Of a DNA stretch of 64,000 nt, positions 10,991 to 47,500 are shown piece after piece. The notes beneath the pieces are model-generated. The model saw only the letters and a program-made list of their open reading frames with translations, ran no database searches and was not told the DNA's origin. Position numbers and translations under genes: made by a program. The stretch is taken from positions 1 to 64,000 of the forward strand of contig JASANG010002746.1 of the NCBI GenBank assembly GCA_030248215.1. Reading direction: 5' to 3'. Within the stretch, counting starts at the first letter, position 1. The number at the start of each line of letters is the position of its first letter. This stretch comes from Enoplolaimus lenunculus (lineage: Eukaryota > Nematoda > Enoplea > Enoplida > Thoracostomopsidae).

Positions 10991-11265
10991 AACCTTAGCC
11001 CTTTCTCACATGAATATTTTCTATTTCTCCTGAGACCTACTTTTATGCTAGAATTCGAACTCCAGTGACTGGAGTGGGACGCGTATACCATCAACACTCA
11101 GCTATTGGAGCTTGACGCTCGAGCCCGAGCGGGCGCTCACGTCTTGTGGTGATTTAGTACTATGTATACGTGTTGCAATTGTTAAACACGGTGCGATATA
11201 TACTATTTAACGAATATACACTGAGCTGAGTTGCCTACAGGCAACTCAATGTAAGAAGGAGTTAA
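10991..11265. mobile_element. Family F element with tRNA-like core
   Basis: Ends are CCCTTTCTCACATGAATA and TGTAAGAAGGAGTTAA, inverted. On the minus strand the core reads TAGCTGAGTGTTGATGG (box A-like) and GGAGTTCGAATTC (box B-like). See 63421 for the best copy. Confidence 0.68.
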
Positions 11266-11299
11266 AGTACACGACGCAAGGTTGCTTCACACAGTCGAC

Positions 11300-11484
11300 G
11301 GCCAATACACAGAACAGGGCCGTTACAGCAGTACAACAAAATTTTTAAGCTTAAACTTATCAAAGCTTAACAATGAACTTATACCTAGGCCTAAGCCAAA
11401 TAAAAAATTAGTCCAAATCTTAAGCTGTACTCTATTCACAGTCCCACAGAAAAACATTCCACTTCTCAGATGTTTACATCGGCC
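11300..11484. mobile_element. Family A element
   Basis: GGCCAATACACAGAACAGGG to GTTTACATCGGCC. It lies just beyond the stop codon of the EB/deacetylase gene and may sit in its 3' UTR. Confidence 0.8.
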
Positions 11485-11516
11485 CCAGTCATGAATATGA
11501 CTTCTTATTGGCAAAT

Positions 11517-35634
<24,118 letters not shown>

Positions 35635-35884
35635 GATTTTGCAATTATAGATAATTATTTGAATTATGCAAATTTAAATGTAATACATTATTAATGATAT
35701 GTTGACTAAATTTGAAATGTGATAATTAGATTTTATGTATATTTCGAAAGATGTAAACGCAAATTTAGCACTAAATCATAACACAATATTTTGGTTTTGA
35801 TTCCTGTTGGCGGTACTGAGGCGTGAAGGCGTGAATGATGTCTCTTGGATCCGAAAGTGATTAAGGCAATTACTGTAGTTACCA

Positions 35885-36130
35885 GCAATACGAGGAGGGG
35901 TCCCCGTTTTTAGTCTCAATGAATAAGAGACTATATTCCTAATAAGTGTCCGTAAGCGGATAGAGTCCCTAAACCTTTATTAGAGTCCACAAACGTTCGT
36001 TGTACCTAATATTAGTTCATAAATAACTCCAGGCTCAAATCAACTTGAGTTCGCTACTTTAAAGCATACCTAAGATTAGAAAGTACATTCCTAAGTAGTT
36101 ATAAGCTTGCATTATCGCTCACGCTTTTGG
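35885..36130. repeat. Repeat related to the interior of the hAT-like element at 50529
   Basis: GAGGGGTCCCCGT, TCCTAATAAGTGTCCGTAAG and AGAGTCCCTAAACC parallel 50620-50770. Ends not found. Confidence 0.5.
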
Positions 36131-36625
36131 TACAAGACAAACGTTTAATTCAACGGATTCGCAGTACCGGATATGGCGAAGGGTGGCGGAGCGTGGGTTG
36201 AAGCTAAATAACAGTCCGTAACCGAATAATACGGGGTACCCTCTGGAGACTAGAGAGGCCAAATAAATATGAACCCTACTGATTTTGTAATAGATACATT
36301 TAGTGAGCGCTGAAATTAAATTTTTTAAAATTACTTAAGTATGTTCATATATATTGTAAAGGCAAAAACATTTTTCTTGGTTCGATGTGTTGATCCAATT
36401 TATCAATGTATTGCCCAAACTATTGTTAATCACTCTGATTCTGTAATCAGGATATCAGTAATTCCTAAAGTTTGTACTTAATAGACTATCAGTTTACGTT
36501 TTTAGTTATATGTAATGTTTCTTTGATCGACGCAGCAGCGGGTCAAGCATATTCCTAAACCAAAGCCTAAACCTGAGCCCAAATTTCAGTTTAAAGATAA
36601 ATCTGTAATTAAAAGCGCAAGCCTC

Positions 36626-36849
36626 GTGCCCGTATTCCCAAATGTGTGTAGCACATTAACACAAGTTGGTGATAGGTCTTGTAACTTTCAAAGCAGTGAA
36701 TGCTAAGGCTTAAAATACAACAAATATTTCGCGTATGATTTGCGCTACTGCAGCACCAATTTTGATTTCCACAACTGTAATAGTTAGTGAGTTTAAAAAC
36801 CTATTACTAATTGATGATAGTTGCTATACACATTTGAGAATATGGGCTT
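36626..36849. mobile_element. Family G element
   Basis: CCCGTATTCCCAAATGTGTG to CACATTTGAGAATATGGG, inverted ends. Confidence 0.78.
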
Positions 36850-36969
36850 AGGCCAACAAATTAGTCTAAAACTTGAGGTTAGTCTATTATACTCTTCGAA
36901 GAAATGGATCATCCCTCAAACCAACATATGCACATATGTCAATTAGCTAGTTCCGATTTTTAGCGACCG

Positions 36970-37170
36970 TATACTGTTAAATTTCTGTGTTAATAACAGC
37001 AAACATTAACTGATTGACTCTGATCTGATTTAATTCTGGGTTGGTTGATTAATTACCTCAGAATGAGTTCAACAAATTAACAATTGTGAGTTCTCAAAAA
37101 CCTAATTCTGATCTCAAATCTCAGAGTGGATTCAACTGTGAGTTAAAATCAACTCAATTTAAACCATTTA
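36970..37170. mobile_element. Family C element, decayed
   Basis: ACTGTTAAATTTCTGTG and TGAGTTAAAATCAACTCA are recognisable; about 20% divergent. Confidence 0.55.
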
Positions 37171-38129
37171 TAGGTGAACAAAATTTAACTCAAAATTTTA
37201 AAATTAATCGTATTCAGCGTTCAAATTTTTACGAACAACCAAAGTCCAAAACAACCGTAGCAAAAATGACTGCAGTAGCGTAAAACTGAAATATAATTTC
37301 CGTGTAAAATTCTAAAACAATAATTGTGGACGACACAAAAGCGCAAATCTTAATATTAATCGTTGGTTTTTTGAAACAATTGCTCAAATTAAGTAGATTT
37401 TGTTTCATTTTAAAATTTAAAATTCTCATTTTAAATGCCGACAACTCGTCAAATTATTAGTGCTGCCGTTGCGCACGAATCAACCCCGCATTAAAAATCG
37501 TGTGCTCTCGCTCCTCTTAAACATTTTGTGCAGCTCAAAAGTGTATCTCTGATTGCTCTTGCAAAATTTTTTTGCGAACAAATCTGATTATTATTATTAT
37601 TATTGCTGTTATTATTATTAATATTTCTGCTAAATTCAGCTAAAATTTGAAATTGAAAAATTTAAAATATTTTATATCAACTTTTCAAATTGTGATTTTA
37701 TGCGCATTTTTCCGACTCTCTTTGTTTCATTTTTTGTCATTGATTTGTCTTATTTACATTAATTATTTTTGCTTTAACTTGAGTATTTGCTGTTGTTCAG
37801 TAAATTATTCAATTTGTTTGTTACATATTTCGTGTGATGTTTGTTTGTTCGTTTGTTTGTTTATTTGTTTGTTCTTTTGTTTGTTTGTTTGTTTGTTTAT
37901 TAGCCTGCTTTATTCCTTCTTCTTTTTTTCTTTCATGTTCGTTTATTTATTTTATTTTTGTCTGTTTTTCTGATTTATTTATTTTTTGCGTTGACTAGTT
38001 TCATTAATTAAAATTCGGATCGGTATTTTAATATAAACCAGACCGATTATAGGTTAGATGGCGAGCCAACACCTGGCCATGGCTAAATTACGTCAAAACT
38101 AGTTAACGCGACAATTTGCCAGATTTTGG

Positions 38130-38180
38130 CTATATATATAAATATAAATATATATATAAATATATATAAATATATATAAA

Positions 38181-38212
<32 letters not shown>
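38130..38212. repeat. TATATAAATA/TATA low-complexity tract
   Basis: Runs of TATATA and TATATAAA with no other structure. Confidence 0.85.
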
Positions 38213-38216
<4 letters not shown>

Positions 38217-38598
38217 CGGATCCTTTGACATGTTAAAGATTTCAATTTAAAATTTGTTTAAAAATTCCAACCCGGCAAAATAAAGTGCGTACTTGAGCTG
38301 AAATCCGCTTCATCCTGTTTCATCTCTTGTGTTTGACTGTTTAATATTAATAAAAATATTCATTTGCAATAACAATATTACTTCAAGTATAAAAGTGATT
38401 CCATTTGATTGCTGCATTATTGACGCAGAAGTAATCGTTTTGTCTTTGCAAGAATTTTGACGACTGCAAAACGAGATGTGGTCAAAATTGCCAAAATCAA
38501 CAAAAATGTCTTTCAAGCTAATATCTAAAAGTGGCTAAATGGTATATATGCTCTTGCCATAAGGGCAAAACCATACTTGTTAAAAAATTTAAAAATTT

Positions 38599-39051
38599 CG
38601 CCAATGTTACTTTTAGGACTGTAACAGTAGATTAAGCATATTCCGAAGCCTACTCTGTAAATTCAAATGAGTTAATTAATCAATTCAACTAGCGAGTTAG
38701 TTATTTCTGAATTAATACCAGAAAACATTAACTCACTCTGAGTTGAGTTGATTCTTTTTCTGAATTGAGTTGAGTCTAGGAGAGTTGATTAATTATACCA
38801 GAATGAATTAAATCAACTCAAAATTCTGAGTTCTGATAGTACTAACTCAGGCTGAGTGATTCAACTCATTCTGAGTTAAAATCAACTCACTCAAATTTAC
38901 AGTGTATGACTTAGCCTAAGCGTTGAAAAAGCGTGAAATTAAGCTTAATACTAAGCCAAAGCATACGCATATACAAAAAATATAGCCTAAAATCTAATAA
39001 TATTTTGCAGTCTCAACAGACAATGACACGGCACTAAAAGTAACGTGGGCC
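38599..39051. mobile_element. Family B element split by a family C element
   Basis: GCCAATGTTACTTTTAGGAC to AAAAGTAACGTGGGCC. A family C copy (38653-38904) sits in its array with TA on both sides. Confidence 0.82.
38653..38904. mobile_element. Family C element nested in family B
   Basis: CTCTGTAAATTCAAATGAGT to CAAATTTACAGTG; TA duplication at 38651-38652 and 38905-38906. Confidence 0.85.
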
Positions 39052-39063
39052 ATAATATTAATA

Positions 39064-39317
39064 CACTGTTAATTACAATGAGTTGATTAATCAATTCAGC
39101 TCGCGAGTTGGTTTATTGCTTAATTAATAACAGTAAACATTAACTCACTCTGAGTTGTGTTGATTTTCACTCTGTGTTGAGTTGACTCTGGCTGAGTTGA
39201 TTTAATTTACTCAGAATGAATTCAATCAACTCGAAATTTTGAGTTCTCAAAGTGCTAACTCAGACTAACTGATTCAACTCATTCTTAGTTCAAACCAACT
39301 CACTGAAATTTGCAGTG
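39064..39317. mobile_element. Family C element
   Basis: CACTGTTAATTACAATGAGT to GAAATTTGCAGTG, flanked by TA/TA. Confidence 0.84.
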
Positions 39318-39367
39318 TATCAGCCGTCGCCGTTCGTCACTGTCCATCGCACCATCGGTTGTCGTAC

Positions 39368-39528
39368 CAGACCCGTAGCCAGAGGGGATCAGGGGCGGTG
39401 ATCAGCCCCTCTGGAAAAGCTTTGCCCCCTCCCTAGTTGATTTTCAATCTTCCTTGTAAGTCATTGAAAACCCTTGTATGCCCATCCTGAAATCCCGCCC
39501 TAGCCAAGGTGAGCTGGCTACGGGCCTG
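39368..39528. mobile_element. hAT-like element (family I)
   Basis: CAGACCCGTAGCCAGAGGGG to GAGCTGGCTACGGGCCTG, clean inverted ends. The flanking 8-mers share their last five bases (CGTAC). Confidence 0.82.
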
Positions 39529-39749
39529 AAACGTACCCAAATTGATGTCATACAGCGATACGAATATAAGGATATGCCCCTTAGTAAAGCTTTTAGAGAC
39601 AAGAATAAAGCATTTTAACAGAATTTGCAGTATTTATACTGGTTGCTAGTGTTAACAAATTTTTTTATCAAATTATACTATTAAGAATTCAAATGTCAGC
39701 AACGGCCATTTGAACCGTAAATTAAACATTATTTAATCTTAATATGCGC

Positions 39750-39905
39750 AAATAAACAATTGTTTGTCTAAGCTTTAGGCTAAGTTTTTGCTTAGGCTTA
39801 TTCTTAGAAATAATCTCATTCTATCACTTAGGCTTAGGCTTAGGATTAGATTTAGGCTTAGAAATATGCTTATACTACTGTTTCGGCCCTGTCCTATACA
39901 TTGGC
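39750..39905. mobile_element. Family A element, left end lost
   Basis: The TTAGGC interior and right end CTATACATTGGCC are intact. Confidence 0.7.
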
Positions 39906-40256
39906 CCAAGTTTATATTCCTTTGATCGTTTGTTACTGCAGTTGTCAATGCGAGCGAATATCAGCAGTGAAACAATGCTTGATTTCCACGAGTTTACGTT
40001 CAGTACCTACGTTGTTTTGGTCGTTTTTTGTCTATATGGCGTGTTCCTAGAAATGACTGTTCTAAACTCGACTGTATAGTTTTGTTGTCAAGATGTATCT
40101 AAACATTTGTGAATGTATTTCAAAAATTGCTATATACTTTAACAATGAAATGTCGTTCTGAATCCTGCTAATCCTCTAATGAGATGACCAGAGCAATATT
40201 CGTAAGCATAAACTTTTGATTAATTGTTTAGATATCCGCTATTTTAAATCCGACCC

Positions 40257-40610
40257 CTTTTTTCTCAAATGGGTGTAGCACGTATTACCAATTGGTGATA
40301 GGTCTTGTAACTTTTAAACCAGGAAATGTTGAGGTTTGAAATTCAGAACATATATTGTTTTCGATTTTCTCTACGTTTATACAAATTTTCAGATCTGCAA
40401 TTGCAGCAGTTTCTTAACTTGAAAACCTTGGTGTAGCACGTGTTACCAATTGGTGATAGGTCTTGTAACTTTTAAACCAGGAAATGTTGAGGTTTGAAAT
40501 TCAGAACATTTATTGTTTTCGATTTTCTCTACGTTTATACAAATTTTGAGATCTGCAATTGCAGCAGTTTCTTAACTTGAAAACCTATTACTAACTGGTA
40601 ATAGGTGCAA
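40257..40610. mobile_element. Family G element with internal 160-bp duplication
   Basis: The block beginning GTGTAGCACGTATTACCAAT occurs at about 40273 and again at 40432, nearly identical. Confidence 0.78.
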
Positions 40611-40614
40611 TGAG

Positions 40615-40731
40615 CAGGGCCAGAACAGTAGTATAAGTATATTCCTAAGCATAAGCCTTAGCCTAAAGATAAGCTTACACTTAAGCCTAAGCCTTAGCAT
40701 AAAGATAAGACTTAACCTAAGCCTAAGCCTA
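40615..40731. mobile_element. Family A left part, cut by a family C element
   Basis: AGCAGGGCCAGAACAGTAGT, then CCTAAG units running into the CACTG start at 40732. The right part is not recognised after it. Confidence 0.6.
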
Positions 40732-41070
40732 CACTGTAAATTCTGATGGGTTGAGTAATCAACTCTGGGGGAGAATTGAATATTCCTGGCTATTTCTAAA
40801 TTAAATTACAGTGAACATTAACGCACACTGAGCAGATTTAATACTGGGTTAGTTATTTCATTAACTCAGAGCGAGCTGCTCAATCAATTCAGAATTCTGA
40901 GTTCTGAAAACCCTAGTGATTCAGAGCTTGTTGATTTAATTCCGGGTGAGTTGACTAATTAACTTACAATGTGTTCAATCAATACTGAATTCTGAGTTCT
41001 GAAAGATTTCATTCAAACTTAGTGATTCAGCTCATTCTGAATTGAAATCAATTCACCGGAATTGGCAGTG
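40732..41070. mobile_element. Family C element, enlarged
   Basis: CACTGTAAATTCTGATGGGT to GAATTGGCAGTG. About 340 bp because one segment (TTCTGAGTTCTGAAA region) is duplicated. Confidence 0.75.
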
Positions 41071-41099
41071 TTTCGCCTTCCAAGGTACAGCTACTGTTA

Positions 41100-41287
41100 C
41101 ACTGCCAAAAATGGTGAGTCTAATTGAGTCCCTCCGAAATAGGCTTTACGGGACTACTCAAAATGAGTCAAATTCGACTCACTAAGTCACACGTTCGACT
41201 CTGACGGAATCGAATTTGACTCAGTTTGAATATTCCCGTAGAGCCGATTTTAGGGAGAGTCAATTTGACTCACCATTTTTTGCAGTG
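41100..41287. mobile_element. Family D hairpin element just upstream of the transporter
   Basis: CACTGCCAAAAATGGTGAGT to CCATTTTTTGCAGTG, flanked by TA/TA. The right end TTTTTTGCAG looks like a splice acceptor 42 bases before the ATG. Confidence 0.85.
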
Positions 41288-41329
41288 TACGTTTAGATTA
41301 CTGAATTTTAAAGTACTACAACTAATCTA

Positions 41330-41553
41330 ATGCCATCTAGATCAGTTGACCTGCCATCAAATATTATCACTAACAGCGATGGTAAAACGTCCAAATCAAC
41401 GGAAACTTTGATTACACTTCTACCTGAAACGAATGTGACACAAGCGTCAAATTTGTCACACCCGCTTCATAAACGAACACTGTCAGCGTTATTTTTTGCA
41501 TCTTCATCAGTGATGGTCATATTTGTGAATAAAATTTTGCTTACAAATTATGG
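41330..41553 (+). CDS. SLC35D-type gene exon 1
   Basis: ATG at 41330; 74 codons plus GG; donor GTAAAA. A 45-residue polar leader precedes the first helix, LSALFFASSSVMVIFVNK. A family D element ends 42 bases upstream of the ATG. Confidence 0.9.
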
Positions 41554-44500
41554 GTAAAATAGTATTTTATTGCTGCACTGTAAATTTCAGTGAGTTGATT
41601 TTAAGTCAGAATGAGTTGAATCACTCTGACTCTGAATTAGGACTTTCAGAACTAAAAATTCGGAGTTGATTCAACTCATTTTGATTCAATTAATCATTTA
41701 CTTGGAATTAGGTGAACTCAAAGCGAGTTAAAGTTTACTGTTATTAACTCAGAAATAACTAAAACTCCGTCTTAGTTGGCTAATTAACTCATTGGAATTT
41801 ACAGTGAGGTTTAGTTTTAAGGGATATCAAGAGTGCATGATACAAGAGTGTTCAACTTTTGGCGTTCCGCATGATAGAAAATGTACCACCGGGCGTTGGG
41901 TTTTTGGCCGACCCCTACTGTTATATAGCGGGGGGTCGCTGTCACATGCAATAACCCTAAATTAAACTGTAAGCGGAGCATTTTTGTTGCCGAATACATG
42001 AAATGCCATGGTTCGCACAGGTTGAACGATCCTTCTTTAAATAAGGGAGTCGGTCAAAAGCGCAACGCATGCAATGTAAATTCCAGTGAGTTGATTTTAA
42101 CTCAGAATGAGTTGAATCACTCAGCCTGAGTTAGGACTATCAGAACTCAGAATTTTGAGTTGATTCAATTCATTCTGAGTTAGTTAAAAGCAACTCACCC
42201 GGAGTGAACTCAACTCACAGTGAGAATCAAGTAACCTCAGAGTGAGTTAAAGTTTACTGTTATTAGGTCAGAAATAACTAATTTTCCTTCTGAGTTGATT
42301 AAATAACTCATTGGACTTTACAGTGTGCAGATATATTTCGCACCATGCGAAACCCCAACATTTGCACACTCTTGCATCATGCAGTATGGGTAATACATAT
42401 TAAACTTCAGCCGCGATCTTGAGGGGTGGAAATCTACCACCCCACAAGCTGGCCGTTCTAAAAATTTAGCAATGCAAATAGTTCATTTGTAACTACCTAC
42501 CATCGCGCTTTCTACCCCCAAAAGGTGAAAAATATACTAGTGATGTTCACAATACAGAATTCAAAATTTTTCCTATTTCGGCATAATTGGTCAGTCTTAA
42601 AATAGCGAACGTTTACTAAAAACGCACTTTAAAACTGTATTAATATTAAAATTTGGAGGCCAAAGAGTAGAACAGGGCCGAAACAGTAGGATAAGCATAT
42701 TCCTAAGCATAAGTGTAAGCCTAAGCCCATTAAGCCTAAGCCTAAGCCTACACTGTAAATTCCAATGAGTTTATTAATCAACTCAGACGGAAAGTTAGTT
42801 ATTTCTTACTTAGTAACAGTAAACTTTAACTCACGTTCAGTTGCGTTACTTTTCTCTGTGAGTTGAGTTGGCTCCTTGGGAGTTGATTAATTAAATCTTG
42901 AATGAATTGAATCAACTCAGAATTGTGAGTGCTGATAGTCCTAACGCAGACTGAGTCATTCAACTCATTTTGAGTTATAATCAACCCGCTGCAATTAATA
43001 GTGTAAGCGTAAGGATGAGCCGATTCCTAAGCCTAAGCCTAAAGCAACAAAGTTTGTCTAGAGCGTGAACTGACTCTATTATATACAGCCCAGCCGGAGA
43101 ACGATCCGGCCCTGTTCTATACAAGGGCCAATTTGGATCACCAAAATTAAAGGTTATTAACAGCTTTTTTGATCAAAATCGCAAACTTGGCTGCGTAGCT
43201 CAGTGGTTTAAAAGCGACAGACGAGTAATCGATATTCTGTGGTTTCGAGTAATACTGCATCTGCAGTAGAAATTTTCTAGAAAGAAACGCTCAATATGGT
43301 ACTGTTTAACGTAGAGTTGAGTATATAAATGCGCTTTTTGCAACAAAAATGGGCCCATGTAAAGATCTGGGGCGGAACGTTATTCCGTGTGTCTAGAAAC
43401 GTTATGCTTTCGGGTAATCTTTTGCTGCGGCTAAAGGCTTACGCTTCGGTATAAAGCTCATTTTAACGCTTACGCGTAGAAATATGCTTATATATTACAA
43501 CTGTTGAACCTCGGTTCTATAGATTGGCCCAAAAATCGAAGCCATCAAACTTAAGACCCGCAATATAATGAAAATATACAACACGGTCGTTTTATGAAAT
43601 TGCAAATTTATGCTGAGGTTTGTATCGAATTGCATTTTTATGTCCAGCGTTTTCGAATGAAGGGTTACATCAAATTTTTTGCAATTTTTTTGTGAGTTGT
43701 AAAAAAATTTAGGTATCGAGATTTCAAGCGCTTCCAAATTGGCCAATTAATGCCTTTTTATTGGTTTAGCATTAGTGGCGGATCCAGGATCTCAAAAGGG
43801 GGGGGGGCAAAATTTCACAGGTAATAAACTTACTTTTGACCCACACACAAACCACGAACTATTGTCATAATAAAACTAACGCATCAAACCAATTTAGATC
43901 TAAACAACAGGATGGCAACATAAGTTCAGATTTGGTTTCAAACAGGCACAAATTTAAAGGCTCGGATTCGGAAGCCAAATCAATTTGACCCAAAGCGAAC
44001 CTAATATCTGATGGGTTAATTTTAACAGAAAAATTTACTATTGCCGACCATATCCCTTTCTCTACGTTGAGTAGACTTTAAGCCACTTAGAGCAATCTAT
44101 AAACGTGAATTATTACACAATGCACAGCGTTTAACAGTACGAAATATTCATGTGAGAAAGGGTTAAGGAATCGTGTTCAAAACGTTGTTTGCGTTTATAG
44201 AAAAAAAGCGTTTATATTGGTGCGAAAATAGCGTTTTGATAAATGCTAAAAGGTGTTTCCATAATAGCGTTTAGACAAGGAAAGATTGATTTGTATGTTT
44301 CTGTTTGAACAGGAAAATGCGTTTAAAATAGCACTTTAAAACAGACCTGATTTTAATCTATTTTTTTGCATTATTCCAGGTTTCCTTCATTTCAAGTCGT
44401 TGGAATAGGACAGGTATGAAGGCTCAAATTGTAATATTTGAGTAAGCGTAGGCTCAGCCTAATGCCAATATTCTCAATTGCTAATAACACTTATAGCCAG

Positions 44501-47500
44501 TTTAGCGATAGGTTTTCAAACTGACAAACTCTTAAAATTGTGGATGTCAAAATTGACACAGAAGTAGAACACATCAAATACGAACATTACGCTTAATTTT
44601 GAACCTCACCATACGCTGGTTCAAAAGTAACAAGAGCTATCACAAATTAGTGATAGGTGCTACACACATTTGAGAATACGGGCTTTGAATGTAGCTGTAT
44701 TTTTACGTAAAATTATTTGCTAACACTTCATCAATAGATACACGAAAAGTGTGGTTATTTCTTAAATAAATTTGGATAAAAACGAACTATTAATCAAAAT
44801 TTACATACTTTACGTACACTATAAATTTCAGTGAGTTGATTTTATTCAAAACGTTTTATATCACTCAATCTGAGTTAGGACTATCAGAACTCAGAATTCT
44901 GATTTAATTCAACTCAGTTAATTAATCAACTCGGCCAAAATCAACTCAACTCAGAGTGAGAATCAACTCAACTCAGATTGTGTTAATGTTTACAGATATT
45001 AATTCACAAATAACTAACTCGCTAGTTGAGTTGATTAGTTCACTCATTGGAATATACAGTGTATGCGTTTTAAAGGGGCTTAAACCCGAAGAAAGAACGT
45101 TTATTATTCACTGTTTACTTTCAGATGATCGCATCTGTTGTTATACTTCGGTTTGCCAAAATGTGCAATATTGTGTCATTTCAAGATATTGGCCCAGACA
45201 TTCCTCGAAAGGTTTACCATTCATTTTATTTTAATCTAAAAATGTAAACCGGATATCCGTTTCCGGTTCCATTAACAATCGGTGTCCGTTTCCGTTTCTG
45301 TTATACAAATGCCGGAAATTCTGTTATTTTTATGCTTATTTTAAGTTGAATATCATTTCAAGCTAAAAAGTCAGTTTGTTAATACAGATACGCTGCAATT
45401 GTTTAAATTTAAAATATGAAATACCGAAATGCATGCCTAAGGTCACGGGACCGAAACCTCACAAGAACGACCCTCGTTTTCAGCTGCCAATAACTCAGAC
45501 CTAAAAAATCATCGTACCCTATATAGCCTACATACCCAACTTATGAATAAATTTTTGCTATTTTAGATTTTTCCATTGCCTATTATTTATCTGTTCAATT
45601 TACTATCGGGTTTGGGCGGAACTCAAAAAGTTAAGTGAGTCGTTTTGAAAAGTTATTATATATTTTCTCCAAAATATTGCTTTAGGGCCGTGAATTCACC
45701 AAATATTTTCTGTTTAATTTCAAAATTTATCAAGCTGCTTAAATAGATGTTGTTATTTATCCAAATCTGTCACTGTTATACTGGTTAAAAATTCATTTCA
45801 AGGGTGAATATTGTATTCGTCATTAAACTTTACTTGGCCCATAAGGGGCGGAACGTTTTTCAGCACAATTGCTATTCAGTAAGCTTAAGCTTTAGACTAT
45901 TTTTTGCTTAGGCTTAAATTTAGGCTTAGGTTTAGGTATAATCTGATTCTTACGCTTAGGCTGAGGCTTAAGCTTAGACTTGGGCTAACGCTTCGGCTAT
46001 TAGGCTTTGACTAACAAATACGCGTATACAACTGTAACGGCCCTGTTCTATGCATTGACCAAACACTGCGAATATTGTTACGGTTACGATCAACGAAACT
46101 GTCGTATGTTGCGCTGACAATATTTTATAACCAAACTTCTTTGCCAAACCTGTTCTTTTCTTACAGCCTTCCAATGTTTACTGCAATTCGACGATTTTCA
46201 ATTCTAATGACTATGCTTGCAGAACGTTGGTTTCTCAGGTTAGCTTAAACTGTACTTGTTGTTTCAATAGAATTACCAGTTTGACGTATAGCTTGAAATG
46301 TCAGATACGGCCGATGTAAAGATCAGCGGTGGAACGCTTTTCTGTGGGACTACAATAGAGTAAGCTTAAGCTTTTGACTATTTTTTGCTTAGGCTTAGGT
46401 TTTGGTATAAGCTCATTTTTACGCTTATGATTAGGCTTAGGCTTTTAGGAATATGGTTATACTACTGTAACGGCCCTGTTCTATATATTGGCCTAAGCAC
46501 CAACTATAACCAGCTGCCAGCTACGTACAGAGCAGCTTCTTGTGTAACAGGAATAAATTTCTTTCGCAATATTGCTACACATTAATGTAACTGGGCAAAG
46601 ATTTGTGACAACTTCCAGTACCGCATCCAAAGGTTTCGCGGAATATATCTTCCAAAATTTGTGGAGACAAGAAAATGAGCATTACAAATACGCTTAGGAT
46701 AACCTACTTACTACACTCAAAATAATATTTCTGATATTTAAGAAAATTTTTTCTTACATTTAAGAAATATAATTAGCAACGTTCACTTGAAAAGTATTTC
46801 TTTTATAAAAGAAATGTTTTCAAAAACGTTTTGAAATAAAGTCAGAAAATAAACTTTTTCCAGTTATTTTAGAAAAAATGTCTTAAATATCAGAAAAACT
46901 TTTCAGATTTGCCGCTGAAAATACTTTTCTGAATAAATTCAGAAATACTTTTTTGTGTGTAGATTGATCATGGAGGTAAAAAAACTATGGATCTTTTCTG
47001 TCATCCACCCAGCCTGCGTTTACCCTCAAGTTTGTGGATTTAAATTTTTTTTGCATATTTGAGCTTCTCATAATCTGCCCTGATCATTCCACGACTAAAT
47101 TTAAATTTTCTCAAAAAATTCGATTGTTTTCGGTTTCAAGGTTCCGTCCTTGGGACTGTGGAACTGAAAACTGAGTGCAATGGCGTTAAATATTTTGCAG
47201 TCAGACGATTGGTTAACGAATTATGGTCAAATAACTGTTTTGGCGCCGTCCCAAATCGCTGGCTGCGCGACAAATTAGTTATTTAACATTAACTCGCTAA
47301 CCAATCTTCTGATTGTAACAAATTTAACACCATTCGAGTCAGCTCTGTAAGTTGCATTGAATGATATATAATGTGTCAAACTTTTTGACAAAAAGTATTT
47401 TTCGGCGCCGAGGGGGGACCTCTGGACCTTAAAAATCGCATTTTTCAAAACTTAACATTTTGGCGTGAAAAGATCAAGGGAGATCATGAAAAGCTCAAAT

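Larger units (their letters stand above)
35635..41329. other. Divergent intergenic region
   Basis: Separates the start of the EB/deacetylase gene from the transporter start, so both promoters should be here. Besides the repeats listed separately I see no exon. 37560-37990 is T-rich low-complexity DNA with TTTG repeats, and 38130-38212 is a TATATA tract. Confidence 0.5.

Noticed and set aside
37647-37973. 108-codon hydrophobic open frame
   Set aside because: Translation of TTTG/TTTA low-complexity DNA; no splice context or family match.
43191-43265. tRNA gene
   Set aside because: The 5' half is good, but the T-arm and acceptor pairing fail; same verdict for 18785-18880.
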